Positions 21,917-28,888 of a DNA stretch of 28,888 nucleotides are shown one piece after another; position 1 is the stretch's first letter; every line of letters begins with the position of its first letter. Made by a program: the position numbers and the translations under genes. The notes under the pieces were generated by a model. It was given only the letters and a program-made list of their open reading frames with translations, did no database searches and was not told the origin of the DNA. Source of the DNA: Thioglobus_B sp964558405 (GTDB lineage Bacteria > Pseudomonadota > Gammaproteobacteria > PS1 > Pseudothioglobaceae). The stretch spans positions 1-28,888 of the forward strand of contig CAZLDG010000017.1 of NCBI GenBank assembly GCA_964558405.1, given 5' to 3'.

Positions 21917-22579
21917 TTAGGCTTCTTCAATATCCTTGTGCGGCAAGAACAGACCACAACCCAATAAGCGGTGCGCACCCAGGCCACGTTCTTGAATCAG
22001 TACCGATTCGGCTTTGCGTAGATTGGCAATCATTAAAGAGCGAGTGTGGATTTGAGCTTGATCGGTTTGAATACTAGACTCTAGGCCGGCTAGCATTTTG
22101 CTAACGCTAATACCCATGCTTAGCAACTCATCGTAGCATTGTTGTAAGAAATCCTCTTCACTCATACTGAGCTCGCAGGCCACACCTTTGGCAAACACCA
22201 CCGACATATCACTTAAAAGTTTGGGTTTAAGTGCTTTAACGATTTTCACCTCGTATTCGCCCAATGTCAGTGTTTTACCAATTAGAGATTGCGCTGACTC
22301 CATATGCTCTTTGGGCAGACGAATAATCAGTTTTGAGCGCTTAGAGGGATAGTAAAAACCCGATGCTTTGTTTTGCTCCCAGCCATTGCCGTCAGCAACC
22401 GAAATATCAAACACACCTGCACCGACTTCTTCTAACCAGGGCAAGTGTGCCAGCAGGGCTTGAGACAGCAAGTATGCATGATCAATCGGTAAAATTTTGC
22501 TATGGATGTTAAACACCATGTCCTGAATATGATCAGGTAGAACAAAATTTTCTTCTTTAATGGTTTCCTGCCAAAACAT
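21917..22579 (-). CDS. Orphan Cas6/Cmx6-like RNA endonuclease family protein
   Basis: The 220-residue product resembles the Cas6 family, in particular the I-MYXAN (Cmx6) branch. ILPIDHAYLLSQALLAHLPWL (30-49) places a histidine, His34, in the N-terminal helix where Cas6 enzymes often have their catalytic histidine. SKLIIRLPKEH and GKTLTLGEYEVKI follow the usual strand order. The C-terminus carries ESVLIQERGLGAHRLLGCGLFLP (191-213), the glycine-rich loop of the family. Cas6 cuts CRISPR precursor RNA at repeat hairpins. No CRISPR repeats or other cas genes occur in this window, so either the array lies elsewhere or the protein has another RNA target. It is divergent from rnc by 61 bases. The assignment is by motif recognition, not a database search. 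Confidence 0.75.
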   Translation of the reverse strand: MFWQETIKEENFVLPDHIQDMVFNIHSKILPIDHAYLLSQALLAHLPWLEEVGAGVFDISVADGNGWEQNKASGFYYPSKRSKLIIRLPKEHMESAQSLIGKTLTLGEYEVKIVKALKPKLLSDMSVVFAKGVACELSMSEEDFLQQCYDELLSMGISVSKMLAGLESSIQTDQAQIHTRSLMIANLRKAESVLIQERGLGAHRLLGCGLFLPHKDIEEA

Positions 22580-22596
22580 GAGCTTTCGTTATTCTT

Positions 22597-22618
22597 GGGT
22601 ATAAAGGTTATAATACCC
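22597..22618 (+). promoter_or_regulatory. TATAAT element within an inverted repeat upstream of rnc
   Basis: TATAAT (22609-22614) lies 26 bases before the rnc start. It is partly covered by an inverted repeat, GGGTAT (22597-22602) and ATACCC (22613-22618), which could be an operator. No strong -35 is visible. Confidence 0.4.
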
Positions 22619-22640
22619 GCTCATTATACAAATTTCTGCC

Positions 22641-23306
22641 ATGGAAAACCTACAGCAAATTATTGGCTATCAGTTTAAAGATGTGTCGCTACTCAAATTA
22701 GCGCTGACGCATCGCAGTGCTGGCAAGCGCAATAATGAACGCTTAGAATTTTTGGGTGATAGTATTTTGGGTGCGGTGATTTCTTATGAACTGTATCAAA
22801 AATTCCCCAACATTGATGAAGGCAAGTTATCTCGATTACGCTCACATCTGGTCAGAGGACAAACCTTGGCCACTTTTGGCGATAAGTTGGGTTTGGCTGA
22901 TCAATTGATTCTGGGGGCGGGAGAGCTCAGAAGTGGTGGCCATAAGCGTGGCTCGATTCATGCCGATTGTGTCGAAGCCATCTTTGGTGCGGTATTTTTA
23001 GATGCAGACTATCAAACAGCCAAATCAGTTATCTTGCGACTGTTTAAAGATTTATTGGCTACGGTTGATCCTAAGGATTCTCTTAAAGATGCCAAAACTC
23101 AATTACAAGAATACTTACAAAAACGTGGACACGCCTTGCCACAATACAACCTAACCAATACCATTGGCAAGGATCATAATGCCGTATTTGTGGTGAATTG
23201 TCACTTAGCAGATCAGCAACTTCAAGTTGAGCAAAGTGCCAAAAGCATTAAGCGCGCCGAGCAGGCCTGCGCACAAATTTTATTGGACAAATTAAAAGCC
23301 TCATGA
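22641..23306 (+). CDS. rnc: Ribonuclease III
   Basis: RNase III cuts double-stranded RNA and processes ribosomal RNA precursors. The catalytic domain (1-140) carries the signature ERLEFLGDS (33-41) and the second acidic cluster DCVEAIFGAVFLD (109-121). The C-terminal double-stranded-RNA-binding domain begins at AKTQLQEYLQKRG (151-163) and ends at KRAEQACAQILLDKL. Length (221) is normal. It heads the rnc-era-recO-pdxJ-acpS operon, in the same order as in E. coli but without lepB in front. Its stop overlaps era by 4 bases. Confidence 0.97.
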   Translation: MENLQQIIGYQFKDVSLLKLALTHRSAGKRNNERLEFLGDSILGAVISYELYQKFPNIDEGKLSRLRSHLVRGQTLATFGDKLGLADQLILGAGELRSGGHKRGSIHADCVEAIFGAVFLDADYQTAKSVILRLFKDLLATVDPKDSLKDAKTQLQEYLQKRGHALPQYNLTNTIGKDHNAVFVVNCHLADQQLQVEQSAKSIKRAEQACAQILLDKLKAS

Positions 23307-24187
23307 GTTTTAAAGCTGGATTTATTGCCGTGGTTGGTCGCCCGAATATGGGTAAGTCAACCTTGATTAACGAGCTCTTGGGGCAGAAGCTTTCCATCAC
23401 CTCGCATCGACCACAAACCACGCGTCACCGCATTCATGCGATTGACACCCGCGAGGATTACCAAATGGTGTTTGTTGATACTCCGGGTATTCATATTGGC
23501 AACAAAAAAGCCATTAACTCTTATATGAATCGTGCTGCCAGCTCTAGCATTAAAGATGTGGATATGATTTTGTGGCTGATTGAAGCGGGCAAGTGGACCA
23601 AGGAAGATGCGCGAGTTTTGGAGCATGTAGAGAAAAGCGAAGTGCCAGTGATTTTATGTATCAACAAGATTGATAAACTGGAAAATCCTCAAGCGCTATT
23701 GCCGTATTTGCAAAAGATTGGTGAGAAATATCAGGCCAGCGAGATCTTTCCACTTTCGGCCTTTAATAAGCGTGACACCAAAGCCTTAAGAGAGATTATT
23801 CTTAAACACCTGCCTGAACAGCAGATGATTTTTGATCCGGATTATATTACCGATCGGTCCGAGAAATTTGTGGTGGCAGAATTTGTACGCGAAAAACTCA
23901 TGCGTCATTTGGCTGATGAGCTGCCTTATGATCTCACGGTCGAGATTGAGAAGTACGAACTTGAGGGTAATACCCAACACATTGGTGCGCGTATTTATGT
24001 GGATAAGGCTTCGCAAAAAAACATCGTCATTGGCAAAAAAGGTGAAGTGCTTAAGCTGATTGGCACCGAGGCTAGACAAAGCATTGAAGGGTTTTTAGAG
24101 CGTAAAGTATTTCTACAACTGTGGGTAAAAGTACGTAGTGGCTGGTCAGATGATAAACGCTCATTGGCCTCGTTAGGCTATGACTAA
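23303..24187 (+). CDS. era: GTPase Era
   Basis: Era is an essential GTPase that assists 30S ribosome assembly by binding the 3' end of 16S rRNA. G1 is GRPNMGKST (12-20; methionine replaces the more usual valine), G2 includes the RPQTTRHR stretch (36-43), G3 is DTPG (59-62) and G4 is NKID (121-124). The C-terminal KH domain follows, with the conserved GKKG loop at 244-247. Length 294 is typical. It overlaps rnc by 4 bases and recO by 8, so translation of the operon is coupled. Confidence 0.97.
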   Translation: MSFKAGFIAVVGRPNMGKSTLINELLGQKLSITSHRPQTTRHRIHAIDTREDYQMVFVDTPGIHIGNKKAINSYMNRAASSSIKDVDMILWLIEAGKWTKEDARVLEHVEKSEVPVILCINKIDKLENPQALLPYLQKIGEKYQASEIFPLSAFNKRDTKALREIILKHLPEQQMIFDPDYITDRSEKFVVAEFVREKLMRHLADELPYDLTVEIEKYELEGNTQHIGARIYVDKASQKNIVIGKKGEVLKLIGTEARQSIEGFLERKVFLQLWVKVRSGWSDDKRSLASLGYD

Positions 24188-24866
24188 AGTCGAGCTAACG
24201 CCTGCTTATTTAATTCATCGTCGAGCTTACCAAGACAACTCTTTGTTGTTGGATTTTTTAACACGCGACCATGGCAAGATTCGCCTAGTGGCTCGTGGCA
24301 TGAGAAAATCCAAAACCAAATTACAGATGTTTACGCATTTGCATATCTCTTATAGTGGTAAAGGTGATCTAAAAACCCTAACCCATTGGGAGATTAACGA
24401 TACACCGCGCGTATTATTGGGCGAGGATCTAATTCTGGGTATGTATGTGAATGAGGTGATTGATAGAGTATTGCTAGAGCACGATCCGCATGAAGAATTG
24501 TTTTTGGCTTATCAGGATTTTATCACCAGTATTGCGCCACTATCCAAGGCACAGAAGCATTGGTCTTTACGTCTGTTTGAAAATAACTTACTGGAAGTGC
24601 TGGGCTATGGCCTGAGTTTTGAGCAAGATATCCGGGGCGATTGGATTTCGGCCGAGGCCAGTTATGAGTATCATCAGCAAGCGGGATTTTGCCCTAGCAG
24701 CCAAGGTATAATGCCGGGAAAACTCTTGCAGAGGTTAGCGACACAAGATATGAATGCGGTGCCCGATTCGGCACAACTTAGACTCTGTCGAGACCTTAAT
24801 CGAGAGCGCTTACGCCTACTATTGGGCGACAAACCATTAAACAGCAGGGAGCTATATTGTAAATGA
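24180..24866 (+). CDS. recO: DNA repair protein RecO
   Basis: RecO loads RecA onto SSB-coated DNA with RecR, in gap repair. The N-terminal OB-fold is recognisable (AYLIHRRAYQDNSLLLDFLTRDHGKIRLVARGMR), followed by a helical domain with LRLFENNLLEVLGYGL typical of the family. There is no zinc-binding cysteine cluster, as in other gammaproteobacterial RecO proteins. The 228-residue length is normal. It overlaps era by 8 bases and pdxJ by 4. Confidence 0.93.
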   Translation: MTKVELTPAYLIHRRAYQDNSLLLDFLTRDHGKIRLVARGMRKSKTKLQMFTHLHISYSGKGDLKTLTHWEINDTPRVLLGEDLILGMYVNEVIDRVLLEHDPHEELFLAYQDFITSIAPLSKAQKHWSLRLFENNLLEVLGYGLSFEQDIRGDWISAEASYEYHQQAGFCPSSQGIMPGKLLQRLATQDMNAVPDSAQLRLCRDLNRERLRLLLGDKPLNSRELYCK

Positions 24867-25588
24867 GTATTTATCTCGGGGTTAATATTGACCACATCGC
24901 CACCTTAAGACAGGCCAGAGGTACCAGCTATCCTTCACCAATTGAAGGCGCATTATTATGCGAACAATCCGGGGCTGATAGTATTACTCTGCACCTGCGT
25001 GAGGATAGACGCCATATCCAGGATCAAGACGTAGAGATATTGCGCGAACAACTGAGCACAAAAATGAATCTAGAGATGGCTGCTACCGATGAGATGGTCG
25101 GTATTGCAGCGCGCATTAAGCCGCAGGATTGTTGCTTAGTACCAGAAAAGCGTGAAGAACTAACCACCGAAGGCGGACTAGATGTGGCTTCACAACTGCC
25201 AAGAATGCGCGATGTGTGTGCGCAGTTGGCTGAGAATCAGGTGACGGTTTCTCTATTTATTGATGCCGACAAAGCGCAAATTGACGCTGCTAAAGAGGTG
25301 GGTGCGCCAGTGATTGAATTGCATACCGGGCATTATGCAGATACCACGGGCGCTGAGCAAGCGCAAGAATTTGAGCGCATTAAAACCATGGCAACTTATG
25401 CACATTCTATCGGTCTGCAGGTCAATGCCGGACACGGCCTAACCCTGGAAAACACCCCGGAGATCGCCAGATTGCCCGAGGTAGTTGAGCTTAATATTGG
25501 TCATTCTATTGTAGCGCGTGCGGTATTTGTGGGTTTGGCACAAGCTGTGAAAGAGATGAAAGAACTAATGCTAGAGGTACGTGCATGA
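24863..25588 (+). CDS. pdxJ: Pyridoxine 5'-phosphate synthase
   Basis: PdxJ condenses 1-deoxyxylulose 5-phosphate with 3-amino-2-oxopropyl phosphate to make pyridoxine 5'-phosphate, the ring-forming step of the DXP-dependent vitamin B6 route. The TIM-barrel protein opens with LGVNIDHIATLRQARG and continues with SITLHLREDRRHI, NLEMAA, and NAGHGLTLEN, all family motifs. Length 241 is standard. It overlaps recO and acpS by 4 bases. The serC gene at 2572 acts in the same B6 route, so the genome appears to make B6 this way. Confidence 0.96.
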   Translation: MSIYLGVNIDHIATLRQARGTSYPSPIEGALLCEQSGADSITLHLREDRRHIQDQDVEILREQLSTKMNLEMAATDEMVGIAARIKPQDCCLVPEKREELTTEGGLDVASQLPRMRDVCAQLAENQVTVSLFIDADKAQIDAAKEVGAPVIELHTGHYADTTGAEQAQEFERIKTMATYAHSIGLQVNAGHGLTLENTPEIARLPEVVELNIGHSIVARAVFVGLAQAVKEMKELMLEVRA

Positions 25589-26007
25589 TTTATGGCGTGG
25601 GCACCGATATTGTGAGCATTGAACGCGTGGCACATATTCTGAATAAGAATCGTGATGGTTTTATCAATCGCGTGCTTTCTGAGCATGAGCGTGCTTTGTT
25701 TGCCAACAAGGGTGATAGTGTCAATTATTGCGCCAAACGTTTTGCCGCCAAAGAAGCCTTTGCCAAGGCCTTAGGTACTGGGATTGGCAGGGTGGTGAGT
25801 TTTCAAGATCTAACCATTCGCAATAATGATGACGGCAAACCGTTTTTTATTCCCAGCGAAGCGCTACGCCTACGCCTATTAGAGCGCGGTATCAAGAAAG
25901 CGCATTTAAGTCTTTCAGATGAGCAGCAAAATGCAGTGGCATTTGTGGTGCTAGAGCTGGGCGATGAAAGTCTTGAGAAAAAAGACGATTATGGTACAAC
26001 TTTCTAG
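25585..26007 (+). CDS. acpS: Holo-[acyl-carrier-protein] synthase
   Basis: AcpS transfers 4'-phosphopantetheine from CoA to the serine of acyl carrier protein. The family hallmarks are present: GVGTDIVSIERV with Asp8, and AKRFAAKEAFAKALGTG with Glu57, both of which bind magnesium. The 140 residues include a C-terminal tail (DESLEKKDDYGTTF) longer than in the E. coli enzyme. It is the last gene of the rnc operon and its stop overlaps the convergent gene by 4 bases. Confidence 0.95.
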   Translation: MIYGVGTDIVSIERVAHILNKNRDGFINRVLSEHERALFANKGDSVNYCAKRFAAKEAFAKALGTGIGRVVSFQDLTIRNNDDGKPFFIPSEALRLRLLERGIKKAHLSLSDEQQNAVAFVVLELGDESLEKKDDYGTTF

Positions 26008-26309
26008 TTGATATAACGCCCAAATCCTGCTCTATAAGCCTCGTTTCGCGTACCTTCACAGCCAAACTCTACGGCAGTTTGATAGCCCGATTGTGCTAAG
26101 GATTGTTGTTCTAATATATATAGTGGCGTTCTATCCATCTTAAAACGCTTTAAGCCTTTGTGCATCAGTCGAGAGCCAGAGGGGTTAATACCTGCACATT
26201 GCTCATTGTAGTATTTGACCGCGCCAACAATCACCAACATTTCATTGGGTGAGAGACTATGAGAGGAAAGACTAAGACTTAGTAGTAGTGCAGCAAAGAT
26301 TTTTTTCAT
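26004..26309 (-). CDS. Small secreted protein of unknown function
   Basis: I do not recognise the family. The 101-residue product has a signal peptide (MKKIFAALLLSLSLSSHSLS), and a mature domain of about 80 residues with two cysteines, Cys38 in YYNEQCAGIN and Cys84 in EFGCEGTRNE, which may form a disulfide. The mature region is mostly helical by eye. No lipobox is seen. It lies 68 bases downstream of ubiG on the same strand, and its 3' end overlaps acpS by 4 bases. No clear ribosome site precedes the ATG. The signal peptide and steady codon pattern support a real gene. Confidence 0.68.
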   Translation of the reverse strand: MKKIFAALLLSLSLSSHSLSPNEMLVIVGAVKYYNEQCAGINPSGSRLMHKGLKRFKMDRTPLYILEQQSLAQSGYQTAVEFGCEGTRNEAYRAGFGRYIN

Positions 26310-26377
26310 AACAAAGCTTATCTTTTTTTTGCTTTAGTTTAGTGCGCCTTGGGATGAAAAACCATGACCCAAATCAA

Positions 26378-27076
26378 TTACTTGTTGTAGTGAGCTAAGT
26401 AGTTCACACTAACGTCATGCTCAAGTTTATAAACCTTGGTTAGTGGGTTGTAGGTCATGCCAATAATACTTTTAAGACTCAAATTCGCATCTCTGGCTGC
26501 AATATCCATCTCTGAAGGCTTGATAAATTTGTCAAAATCATGTGTGCCTTGTGGCAGTAGTTTGAGTACATACTCCGCACCAATAATGGCAAATAGATAG
26601 GATTTTGGATTGCGGTTAATGGTAGAGAAAAACACCTCACCACCATCTTTAACCAAACTAGAGCAAGCGCCAATCACCGAGCTTGGATCGGGTACGTGCT
26701 CCAACATTTCCAAACAAGTAACTACGTCAAACTCGCCTGCATGTTGTTGAGCAAATTCCTCTGCCGGAACCTTTTGATAATCAATGTCCAGTCCAGATTC
26801 TAGTAAGTGTAGTTTCGCCACTTCTAGGCCGGCTTCGGCCATATCAATACCGGTTACTTTTGCGCCTTCTAAGGCCAAGGACTCGGCCAAAATACCACCG
26901 CCACAGCCCACGTCAAGAATCTTTTTGCCTTGTAGTGAGCCGCCACATTTTTCTTTAATATAATTCAGTCTTAGTGGGTTAATCTCATGCAGAGGTTTGA
27001 ATTCGGATTCCTTATCCCACCAGCGCGAGGCTAGTTGTGCAAACTTATCTACTTCATCAAAATCAACATTACTCAT
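26378..27076 (-). CDS. ubiG: Ubiquinone biosynthesis O-methyltransferase UbiG
   Basis: UbiG carries out both O-methylations in ubiquinone synthesis, using S-adenosylmethionine. The N-terminus FDEVDKFAQLASRWWDKESEFKPLHEINPLRLNYI is diagnostic. The SAM-binding motif I is ILDVGCGGGILAESLA (53-68), with GIDMAE next and CLEMLEHVPDP further on. The 232-residue length fits. The start overlaps the bcp stop by 4 bases, so the two are coupled. Ubiquinone indicates an aerobic or facultative respiratory chain. Confidence 0.96.
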   Translation of the reverse strand: MSNVDFDEVDKFAQLASRWWDKESEFKPLHEINPLRLNYIKEKCGGSLQGKKILDVGCGGGILAESLALEGAKVTGIDMAEAGLEVAKLHLLESGLDIDYQKVPAEEFAQQHAGEFDVVTCLEMLEHVPDPSSVIGACSSLVKDGGEVFFSTINRNPKSYLFAIIGAEYVLKLLPQGTHDFDKFIKPSEMDIAARDANLSLKSIIGMTYNPLTKVYKLEHDVSVNYLAHYNK

Positions 27077-27540
27077 AGTGCTTTTATCGCCTCCAATACT
27101 TCATCCACGTGACCTTTAACTTTTACCTTGTCCCAGCTCTTGAGAATATTACCCTTGGCGTCAATGATAAAGCTAGAACGCACAATACCCATATACTCAC
27201 GACCATAGAGTTTTTTCAGCTGAATCACGCCAAAGGCATTACACAAGTCTTCATCAGGATCGGAGATGAGTTCAAAGGGAAAGCCTTGTTTGGCCTTGAA
27301 GTTCTCATGTGATTTTAATGAGTCACGGCTCACGCCATACACCACAGTGTTGTGATCAACAAATGCTTGATGATTGTCTCTGAAATCTTGCCCTTCGGTC
27401 GTACAACCTGGGGTTGAATCTTTGGGGTAGAAATACAGCACCACATTTCGACCTTGCGGATCAGGGATTTCAACCGTTAAATCGCTGGTTGCTTGACAGG
27501 TTATGTTCGATATTTTTTCCACTCTAGTATAATGCGTCAA
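27073..27540 (-). CDS. bcp: Thiol peroxidase Bcp (PrxQ family)
   Basis: A thioredoxin-dependent peroxiredoxin of the BCP/PrxQ group. LYFYPKDSTPGCTTEGQDFRD (35-55) contains the peroxidatic Cys46. The resolving cysteine that E. coli Bcp has five residues later is Gln51 here, so it is a one-cysteine-type variant or uses another cysteine (Cys15 or the one in EDLCNAFG). The start is a TTG at 27540 with GAAG about 9 bases upstream; a GTG at 27522 is an alternative that would lose six residues. The lepA -10 element lies inside this 5' coding end. It is coupled to ubiG by a 4-base overlap. Confidence 0.92.
   Translation of the reverse strand: MTHYTRVEKISNITCQATSDLTVEIPDPQGRNVVLYFYPKDSTPGCTTEGQDFRDNHQAFVDHNTVVYGVSRDSLKSHENFKAKQGFPFELISDPDEDLCNAFGVIQLKKLYGREYMGIVRSSFIIDAKGNILKSWDKVKVKGHVDEVLEAIKAL
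27528..27533 (+). promoter_or_regulatory. Putative lepA -10 element
   Basis: A consensus TATAAT lies 33 bases before the lepA ATG, inside the first codons of the divergent bcp gene. I see no well-spaced -35; a TTGACA at 27493-27498 is 29 bases away, too far. Confidence 0.4.
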
Positions 27541-27566
27541 ATCTAAAACTTCATTTTATCATTTTG

Positions 27567-28888
27567 ATGGATAACATCCGTAATTTTTCAATCATTGCCC
27601 ACATTGATCATGGCAAATCTACCATTGCTGATCGCTTTATTCAATTTTGTGGTGGTCTGAGTGATCGTGAGATGTCGCAACAAGTCTTGGACTCAATGGA
27701 CATTGAAAAAGAGCGTGGTATTACCATTAAATCACAAAGTGTGACGCTGGACTATAAGGCTCACGACGGCCAGACTTATCAGCTAAATTTTATTGACACG
27801 CCGGGACACGTGGATTTTTCCTACGAGGTGTCACGTTCACTCTCAGCTTGCGAAGGTGCGCTGTTGATTGTTGATGCTTCTCAAGGTGTGGAAGCGCAAA
27901 CCGTGGCTAATTGCTATACCGCCATTGATCAAGGCTTGGAAGTGGTACCGGTACTCAATAAAATCGACCTACCAGCGGCCGATCCAGATCGTGTGGCCGA
28001 TGAGATTGAAGATGTGGTTGGCGTAGAGGCGCATGACGCTGTACATGCCAGCGCCAAATCAGGTATTGGTATTCAAGATATCTTAGAGCAAATCGTGGCC
28101 AAAGTGCCAGCGCCTGAGGGCAAGGTAGAAGCGCCTATCAAGGCTTTGATTATCGACTCTTGGTTTGATAATTACCTGGGCGTGGTGTCACTGATTCGTG
28201 TGATTGATGGTGAGATTAAAGCCAAGACCAAGATTAAGATGTTCTCAACCGCAGAAGAATACTTAGTGGATGAGGTTGGTGTGTTTACCCCTAAGCGCAC
28301 GGTAACTGACAGTCTTAAGGCTGGTGAAGTCGGCTTTTTGATTGCCAGTATTAAAGATATTCATGGCGCCCCGGTGGGTGATACCATCACTGGTAGTCAA
28401 AATCCGGCTTCTGAACCGCTCGAGGGTTTTAAACCAGTGCAGCCGCGCGTATTTGCCGGCATCTTCCCAGTCTCTGGTGAGGATTATGAAAAATTCAGAG
28501 ATGCCTTAGCCAAGTTAAGACTTAATGATGCTGCGTTGCAATACGAGCCTGAGAATTCAGATGCATTGGGCTTTGGTTTTAGAATTGGCTTTTTGGGTCT
28601 GCTGCACATGGAGATTATCCAGGAGCGCCTAGAGCGTGAATATGATCTAGATCTGATTACCACCGCGCCAACGGTAGTGTATGAGATTGTCGATACCAAA
28701 GGCAATGTGCACAGAGTGGATAGTCCTTCGAAAATGCCTGAACCGCAACAAATTGCTGAATTTAGAGAGCCGATTATCACTGCCAATATTTTGGTGACTG
28801 ATGAGTATGTTGGCTCGGTTATCTCGCTGTGTGTGGAAAAGCGTGGCGTACAGAAAAACATCACCTACATGGGCAAACAGGTTTCACT
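27567..28888 (+). CDS. lepA: Elongation factor 4 (LepA), 3' end missing
   Basis: LepA is a translational GTPase that acts on the ribosome. The start (MDNIRNFSIIAHIDHGKST) is the family signature. The G1 loop AHIDHGKST, DSMDIEKERGITIKSQSVTLDY and DTPGHVDFSYEV (G3) are clear, and VPVLNKIDLP carries G4. About 440 codons are visible of a usual ~600, and the frame continues past the right edge. It is divergent from bcp with only 26 bases between start codons. In E. coli lepA is followed by lepB, but lepB lies elsewhere in this window. Confidence 0.97.
   Translation, partial: MDNIRNFSIIAHIDHGKSTIADRFIQFCGGLSDREMSQQVLDSMDIEKERGITIKSQSVTLDYKAHDGQTYQLNFIDTPGHVDFSYEVSRSLSACEGALLIVDASQGVEAQTVANCYTAIDQGLEVVPVLNKIDLPAADPDRVADEIEDVVGVEAHDAVHASAKSGIGIQDILEQIVAKVPAPEGKVEAPIKALIIDSWFDNYLGVVSLIRVIDGEIKAKTKIKMFSTAEEYLVDEVGVFTPKRTVTDSLKAGEVGFLIASIKDIHGAPVGDTITGSQNPASEPLEGFKPVQPRVFAGIFPVSGEDYEKFRDALAKLRLNDAALQYEPENSDALGFGFRIGFLGLLHMEIIQERLEREYDLDLITTAPTVVYEIVDTKGNVHRVDSPSKMPEPQQIAEFREPIITANILVTDEYVGSVISLCVEKRGVQKNITYMGKQVS

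Noticed and set aside
27493..27498. TTGACA as -35 of lepA
   Set aside because: It is 29 bases from the TATAAT at 27528, too far for a sigma70 promoter.
1..28888. CRISPR array that would pair with the Cas6-like gene, and parS sites for ParB
   Set aside because: Reading by eye I found no series of short identical repeats with regular spacers and no parS-like 16-mer; a computed search would be decisive.

Overview
The window looks like a chromosomal segment of a gammaproteobacterium with fairly low GC (judged by eye, roughly 40-45%). Gene content suggests a sulfur-oxidising lineage of the SUP05/Thioglobus type: a DsrC-family protein, a persulfide-sensor-like ArsR regulator, a SoxW-like thioredoxin, and compact operons with 4-base ATGA overlaps. 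The taxonomic assignment is inference; no marker such as 16S rRNA is present. Genes are tightly packed and no gene-free stretch exceeds about 275 bases. I see no insertion sequence, prophage or CRISPR array.

Layout. (1) 1-2470, minus strand: a cobalamin riboswitch, the TonB-dependent receptor btuB and a partial btuM-like inner-membrane B12 transporter, together a B12 uptake unit. (2) 2572-8051, plus strand: serC, pheA, hisC, tyrA, aroA, a serine/aromatic amino acid cluster with its own promoter before pheA, closed by a strong bidirectional terminator. (3) 8119-8445, minus strand: a DsrC homologue that lacks both redox cysteines, divergent from lepB. (4) 9419-12376, minus strand: ctpA, parA, parB. 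(5) 12472-13528, plus strand: a secreted MlaC-like protein, an ArsR regulator with a BigR/SqrR-type cysteine pair, and tRNA-Arg(CCG). (6) 13634-15590: a peroxide and iron defence island with a peroxiredoxin-glutaredoxin fusion, an encapsulated-ferritin-like protein, and a divergent OxyR-like regulator. (7) 15696-17794, plus strand: a small secreted two-cysteine protein, lgt, and thyA. (8) 17963-20812: a large inverse autotransporter (intimin/invasin type) with a cadherin-like domain and five tandem repeats. (9) 20822-22579, minus strand: a periplasmic protein with two thioredoxin folds and an orphan Cas6/Cmx6-like protein. (10) 22641-26007, plus strand: rnc-era-recO-pdxJ-acpS, every junction overlapping. 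(11) 26004-27540, minus strand: bcp, ubiG and a small secreted protein, then divergent lepA running off the right edge.

Most genes are recognisable housekeeping genes. The points most worth a second look are the orphan Cas6-like protein beside RNase III, the cysteine-free DsrC paralogue, the EncFtn-like ferritin without a nearby encapsulin shell in an OxyR/peroxiredoxin setting, the OxyR-like regulator without the canonical resolving cysteine, the likely persulfide-responsive ArsR gene behind an MlaC-like gene, and a PheA that has lost the usual phenylalanine-binding motif.
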